NCBI GenBank assembly: GCA_032191485.1 | Contig: JAVDOI010000041.1 | Span: forward strand, 1,265,501 to 1,329,500 | Direction of reading: 5' to 3' | DNA length: 64,000 nucleotides | Origin: Leptoclinus maculatus | Taxonomy: Eukaryota > Chordata > Actinopteri > Perciformes > Stichaeidae | Shown: positions 60,151 to 64,000 of the stretch, piece after piece | How the letters are laid out: each line of letters starts with the position of its first letter | How positions within the stretch are numbered: position 1 is the stretch's first letter | Translations under genes and position numbers: made by a program | The notes under the pieces: generated by a model | The model's database searches: none | What the model was told of the DNA's origin: nothing | The model's input: the letters and a program-made list of their open reading frames with translations, nothing else

Positions 60151-60538
60151 TCCAGTGGCTGTAGAAGCACTCTCTTTGTTGTGGTCAAAGAGAGATATTG
60201 TACTATGGAAGTAACAAAAACTGTTACCTGTACAGCTTGTTTAGGGAGGAGCTTGATGCTGGACAAAAGAGGAAGTGTCACTGTGACAGTGATGACTGAC
60301 TGATGATGGATCTGCAGCAGTTTGGTTCCCTGCAGCCGTACACCTGATCACTTGCTTATAGATCAACTGTAGTTAGTCTCTACTGAACTGAACTGTGCAC
60401 AGCAATGGATGCACAGATGGTGATGTTGAGGAAGGAGGACGGAGCTGGTCCTGAAAAGAGAAAACAAAGTTATTGTAATAAACTGAAGACTGAAACAAAA
60501 CATGTTTACATGTTACATAATTCACAATAATCAAATAC

Positions 60539-60701
60539 CTTGAATTCTGCTGCAGGGCAGGACAACATGTATGTCCAGTGCCATTTCACACAGAGAAGTT
60601 TAGGAAGGCTGCATGATGTTCAGCTTCTTCTATATGTTTAGCTATCTGTGCAGTCCTGAGTGTCTTCACTGTGAAGTGGAGGGATCACAGAGGAGGAAGA
60701 C
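60539..60701 (-). other. Candidate internal exon, minus strand
   Basis: Preceded by a pyrimidine-rich acceptor (CTTCCTTCAG at 60702 onward) and followed by a donor (AAG|GTATTT). The next acceptor, TTTTCTCTTTTCAG, is at 60451-60464, giving an 88 bp intron. Upstream, TAAG|GTATAG at 60836-60842 gives a 140 bp intron. One frame passes through the upstream junction and then stops within this exon. No domain; could be UTR or a decayed gene. Confidence 0.3.
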
Positions 60702-60848
60702 CTGAAGGAAGAAGTTTATATAAATTACAATGTTATACTAGCTGTAACATCAGTGTCATTTAAACTGTTGCATTAATACAAAGGGAATAAATGAATGAAC
60801 ACACAATTAAAGCAAAACATTGTAACATATGAAAACTATACCTTATGC

Positions 60849-61241
60849 TCTGTTGTGAAGAAACCTCGACACTGGCAGGGAGAACACGTGTCTCTGTGGT
60901 CCAGCAGTGGTGGGTCCACTGTTGATGAACAGTTGAGATGGTGCTGCAGCATCTGGTCTGTGGTGACATGATGTCTTGGTTGTTATGAGCTGATCCAGTA
61001 TCTCAGAGCCAGACAGAAGGTGAGGCAAAGGCAGGCAGGTGTTTTCTCATTCTCTGCTTGGAAGACTGACTGGGACAAGCAGGAAGTAAAATGTGTATCT
61101 ATGTGATCCAACAGTGATAAGTCCTCCGTTGATTGACAGTTCAGTTAGTGCTGCAGTCTCTGGTCTTTTGCAGCATATCTTGGTTGCTGTGAGCTGATCC
61201 TCACAGTGCTGAAGGAGGTGAGGCCAAGGCTGGCAGGTGTC
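60849..61241. repeat. Diverged ~190 bp tandem duplication
   Basis: 60849-61042 and 61051-61241 align end to end: GTGCTGCAG(C/T)(A/C)TCTGGTCT, GAGCTGATCC and GGCAGGTGT occur in order in both. Clear substitutions and small indels show it is older than the cassette duplications. The first copy contains the candidate exon end at 60842. Confidence 0.75.
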
Positions 61242-61515
61242 CTTACAGAGGACACAGGAGAACTGTGTCTTCTGTCCATCAGAAAGGAAACTTAGCATTA
61301 CAGAGGACACGGGAGAACTGTGTCTCCGGTCCATCAGAAAGGAAACTTAGCATTACAGAGGACACAGGAGAACTGTGTCTCCGGTCCATCAGAAAGGAAA
61401 CTTAGCATTACAGTGGACACAGGAGAACTGTGTCTCCGGTCCATCAGAAAGGAAACTTAGCATTACAGAGGACACAGGAGAACTGTGTCTCCGGTCCAGG
61501 GGAAAGAAAACCTAA
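61241..61515. repeat. 55 bp minisatellite, 5 copies
   Basis: Starts at 61241, 61296, 61351, 61406 and 61461, each 55 bp (GAGGACACAGGAGAACTGTG core). The inner copies differ by one or two bases; the last one decays after TCCGGTCCA. The period is not a multiple of three, so it is unlikely to be coding. Confidence 0.93.
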
Positions 61516-61600
61516 ATGAGTAACAGTCTCGAGCAAGTCCACCCGCCCTGCTAGAGTGTGAAATTGATTGGGATCGAAATGTGGGGTTTCAGCTGGTAGG

Positions 61601-61648
61601 TACACCAGAAAGTATGTGTTACATCTAGAACACATACTTTCTGATGTA
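61601..61648. repeat. Hairpin 1: 20 bp arms, 8-base loop
   Basis: Arms 61601-61620 and 61629-61648 pair at 19 of 20 positions; the inner 15 bp (CAGAAAGTATGTGTT) are perfect. The left arm overlaps the TA that ends the candidate TIR element. Confidence 0.85.
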
Positions 61649-61668
61649 TGTTTGCTACGCTAAATGTT

Positions 61669-61700
61669 AGCAGCTGTGTACAATGTTGTATACAGCTGCT
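61669..61700. repeat. Hairpin 2: near-palindrome
   Basis: AGCAGCTGTGTACAA faces TTGTATACAGCTGCT with one G-T wobble and almost no loop. Confidence 0.8.
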
Positions 61701-61707
61701 GAAAGAG

Positions 61708-61769
61708 TTTTGGCCTGTGCATTTATCAACCCTAACCCTAACCCACCCTGATAAATGCACAGGCCAAAA
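61708..61769. repeat. Hairpin 3: 21 bp perfect arms, telomere-like loop
   Basis: Arms 61708-61728 and 61749-61769 (TGGCCTGTGCATTTATCA and its complement) are perfectly complementary over 21 bp. The 20-base loop contains two and a half CCCTAA repeats, the vertebrate telomere unit, then CACCC. Confidence 0.88.
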
Positions 61770-62255
61770 TGTGTTGGCAATATAGCTTAAAACAATATGG
61801 TTACCTGGAAAGAATATTACCCATAATATTGTCCAATACTGTGAAAAGATGATTACCAAACAAAATTCCATTCAACTTACTAAATAAAGTCCAACATGTC
61901 TTGTGACCGCATAATTAGGTTTCCTTTACGTGAACATTACTCTTGATAAATTAAATCTCTGCAAGTCTGTTATATTCTATACATCATTCTCAGTAAACAT
62001 AGTCATCACAATATACTCTTTTTGAATTTATCATTGTATCTTTCAATAATTTTTTAATCAGAATGTGTCATTAATACATATATCACTAACTTTTGTTCAT
62101 CTCGATTAGTCTATACTTCATTGAGTTATGTTTTATCAACACACTGTTATGCTGTGTTATTTATACACTACATTATAATAAACTATTTTCTTAATCTCTG
62201 CACTGAAAATATTAGTTTAAGTTTAGTTACAGGTACTTTGCATTTGTCTTGATCT
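61770..62255. other. AT-rich stretch, no gene seen
   Basis: Lies downstream of the minus-strand Helentron frame and would be its 3' flank. I see no ORF, RNA gene or clear polyadenylation signal on the minus strand. Confidence 0.55.
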
Positions 62256-64000
62256 TTAAAACTCAGCTGATACCTTTATGGGACTGTTAGAGGACATGAC
62301 ACAGTAGACAGGGTTGTGATAACTGTAATAGGTTTTCATCACACCAGAGTGGAGACAATGTTGTGGCTGAGAGATGAAAATGAGGTCCAGCAGTGTGTTC
62401 TTCTCTGTGGTTGCAGTAGTGATGACTTGTGCATATCCCCTGGACTGAAAGAGCTCAAGTATTGGCTTACTTGTGTTGGATAAGAGATTCTCGTTGAAAT
62501 CCGCACAGACAATAATGGGGTGACAGTCCATGATCTCCAATGAGTCCAGAAGGCTTCCCAGGTTTGACAGGAATGATCTCACACTGTAGTCTGGTGGTCT
62601 GTATACAGCTGCAATCAGTGCACTCACTGGGGCTTCAACCTTCAGAGCCACAAACTCAAGATCAGTTACATTATGTATGTACTGTTTTTCACTCACTTGA
62701 ATGTGGCTTTTCACATAAACAGCAACTCCACCACCACGTCTGTTGGCCATTTCTGGAACATTTGTGTAGGACAGGTGTCTGTTGCGTTTGAACATATTGT
62801 AGCCCTCTATATGGAGACTGTATGCAACAAAGGAGCCTTGAAGGTGAGTTTCTGTGAGACACAAAACATCTGCAAGACACAGTTCATGATGGCTCCTGAT
62901 GTCATTGACATGAGATGGCAAACCTTCTGTGTTATGGTGAACAATGGTCAGAGTGTCATGTCTGCTCGATGTCTGTTGGAGTTGAAGAAGAGGCATCATG
63001 TCGTCCAATCTGACTTGTCTCATGGTCTGTAGGGCTCCAGTGATTTCTGGGTTGGCATATATCTTACTCTCATCCAGATCCAGCATGTGCAGTCCACTGA
63101 GAGACGTCACTCTACTGACAGCTACATAAGCCATGCCAGGTTCAAAAATGTGTTTTAGTGAGACTACAGCTGATGTCCTTGTCATACCTTGAACCTTGTG
63201 TATTGTACAAGCAAAGGCAAGTCTAACAGGAAACTGTCTGCGTACCACTCCTTTCTGTTTCAGATTGTCCTCTGCTCTCTCTACGTACACTAGATCATCA
63301 GGTCTGCCTGGTGCTCTATTACGGTAATTCATTCCAGCGGTTTCATCATCCATCTTGAGCCCAAGCATAGTGACATGTGCAACACCACTTTGTTCTGAGG
63401 TTATTACCCTGACTAGTGTAGCAAACGATCCATTCACCAATCCTTGAGACACGTCTATGTTTCTGGTGAGCATGACTCGAGCACCTTCAGCTACATTCAG
63501 TGTATCTGGTAACTCATTTCTGTTTCCTTTGTATGGTTTGGTTTGTCGGGCCATTCTTCCAGTTCGTGGGTCCTTTTTGTAGTCATCTGCATCGATCTTG
63601 GTGATATGAGAATGGAGCAGAGCTAATGTTGCTGAGTTGTGTGAATCAACCTGTTTATTAGTTGCAAAGATGTGCAGGACATCAGTTGGACAAAGTGCTG
63701 GTTCAGTGATGGTCTGTGACAACAAAGCTCTGTCTGCTTCAGACAACTTATCTGACTTTCCTTTCACACGGATCCGGTTCAACATCTCTGCAAAGTTAAC
63801 ATCATCCTTCTGACGCATAATCTCAGTTAGAGTGATCATCTGAAAGTTTTCCTGCCATAGGTCAATCTCACATGGCTCATACATACAGAGGGTCTTGGAC
63901 TGTCGCACTGGTGGAAGCTGATAAAAGTCTCCTACAGCTATTACTGACATTCCTCCAAAGGGTCTGTGACTGCCTTTGATCTGTTTCAGTCTCGCATCCA
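62256..64000 (-). CDS. Helentron Rep/helicase/endonuclease protein, C-terminal part
   Basis: The frame is open from the window edge to a stop at 62256 (580 codons visible; sequence continues upstream of the Met at 63950). Pif1-type helicase motifs appear in order: GDFYQLPPV, TEIMRQ, RVMLTRNIDVSQGLVNG, FACTIHKVQGMT and AYVAVSRVTSLSGL. An endonuclease/exonuclease/phosphatase domain follows from about residue 335 of the Met-numbered protein: HNTEGL, CLTETH (E367), AVYRPP, CADFNEN and LLDLIFIS. The last motif reads YSYH where AP-type endonucleases usually have SDH. Helicase fused to such an endonuclease is diagnostic of Helentron rolling-circle transposons. The HUH Rep domain and helicase motifs I and II lie beyond the right edge. 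No stop or frameshift within the visible part, so it may be recent. Confidence 0.88.
   Translation of the reverse strand, partial: DARLKQIKGSHRPFGGMSVIAVGDFYQLPPVRQSKTLCMYEPCEIDLWQENFQMITLTEIMRQKDDVNFAEMLNRIRVKGKSDKLSEADRALLSQTITEPALCPTDVLHIFATNKQVDSHNSATLALLHSHITKIDADDYKKDPRTGRMARQTKPYKGNRNELPDTLNVAEGARVMLTRNIDVSQGLVNGSFATLVRVITSEQSGVAHVTMLGLKMDDETAGMNYRNRAPGRPDDLVYVERAEDNLKQKGVVRRQFPVRLAFACTIHKVQGMTRTSAVVSLKHIFEPGMAYVAVSRVTSLSGLHMLDLDESKIYANPEITGALQTMRQVRLDDMMPLLQLQQTSSRHDTLTIVHHNTEGLPSHVNDIRSHHELCLADVLCLTETHLQGSFVAYSLHIEGYNMFKRNRHLSYTNVPEMANRRGGGVAVYVKSHIQVSEKQYIHNVTDLEFVALKVEAPVSALIAAVYRPPDYSVRSFLSNLGSLLDSLEIMDCHPIIVCADFNENLLSNTSKPILELFQSRGYAQVITTATTEKNTLLDLIFISQPQHCLHSGVMKTYYSYHNPVYCVMSSNSPIKVSAEF

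Larger units (their letters stand above)
59702..61602. mobile_element. Candidate TIR element with TA ends
   Basis: TACCTACCAGCTGAAACCCC plus one A (59702-59722) occurs in perfect inverted orientation at 61582-61602. If the terminal TA is the target duplication, the element is 59704-61600 with 19 bp terminal inverted repeats, the TA pattern of Tc1/mariner-like elements. No transposase frame is present inside, so it would be non-autonomous. An inverted repeat of other origin is possible. Confidence 0.4.

Noticed and set aside
61729..61748. Interstitial telomere or chromosome end
   Set aside because: Only about two and a half CCCTAA units, confined to a hairpin loop; too short for telomeric DNA.
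62256..64000. LINE retrotransposon endonuclease
   Set aside because: The endonuclease domain is fused behind Pif1-type helicase motifs and no reverse transcriptase is present, which fits a Helentron.

Overview
This is eukaryotic DNA, most likely from a ray-finned fish. The evidence is the C-terminal half of a Helentron-type Rep/helicase/endonuclease protein (a class well known from fishes), an intronless coiled-coil gene with a AATAAA signal, short GT-AG introns, abundant TG/G/GA microsatellites, and two levels of long tandem repeats. Nothing looks bacterial: there are no operons and no ribosome-binding sites. The many 60-175 codon ORFs in the left three quarters are repeat translations, not convincing genes.

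Layout. (1) Positions 1-48900 are one tandem array of a roughly 2.3 kb satellite: one unit cut by the window edge, 20 further units (2090-2684 bp) and a 248 bp terminal fragment. Each unit is itself a diverged dimer/trimer of an older module. Each carries TG/poly-G tracts, a GA-rich block, a 105 bp GTA-rich minisatellite (about 0 to 4 copies) and a 48 bp palindromic element (0 to 3 copies). Shared variants show that blocks of several units were copied together. The last full unit is rearranged. (2) Positions 48901-59342 are a second tandem family: two copies of a roughly 4.8 kb cassette (A and B) and a truncated third (C). About 700 bp of the cassette is homologous to part of the satellite unit, and the array passes into cassette A inside that shared module. 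Each full cassette holds a single-exon coiled-coil gene, a YY1/NF-Y-like motif cluster upstream and a tRNA-Leu 3' remnant downstream. Copy A encodes 429 aa. Copy B has a 1-bp insertion and stops after 65 aa. (3) Positions 59343-62255 are non-repetitive sequence with a pair of inverted repeats 1.9 kb apart (possible TA-flanked transposon), candidate minus-strand exons, a diverged 190 bp tandem duplication, a 55 bp minisatellite and three consecutive hairpins, one with a telomere-like loop. (4) Positions 62256-64000 (minus) are an open, uninterrupted C-terminal part of a Helentron protein: Pif1-like helicase motifs followed by an endonuclease/exonuclease/phosphatase domain. Its N-terminus lies beyond the window.

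Together this is a fast-evolving amplified locus: a gene-bearing cassette next to a satellite that shares a module with it, bordered by mobile-element sequence. The gene family is not one I recognise. No function is claimed for the satellite.
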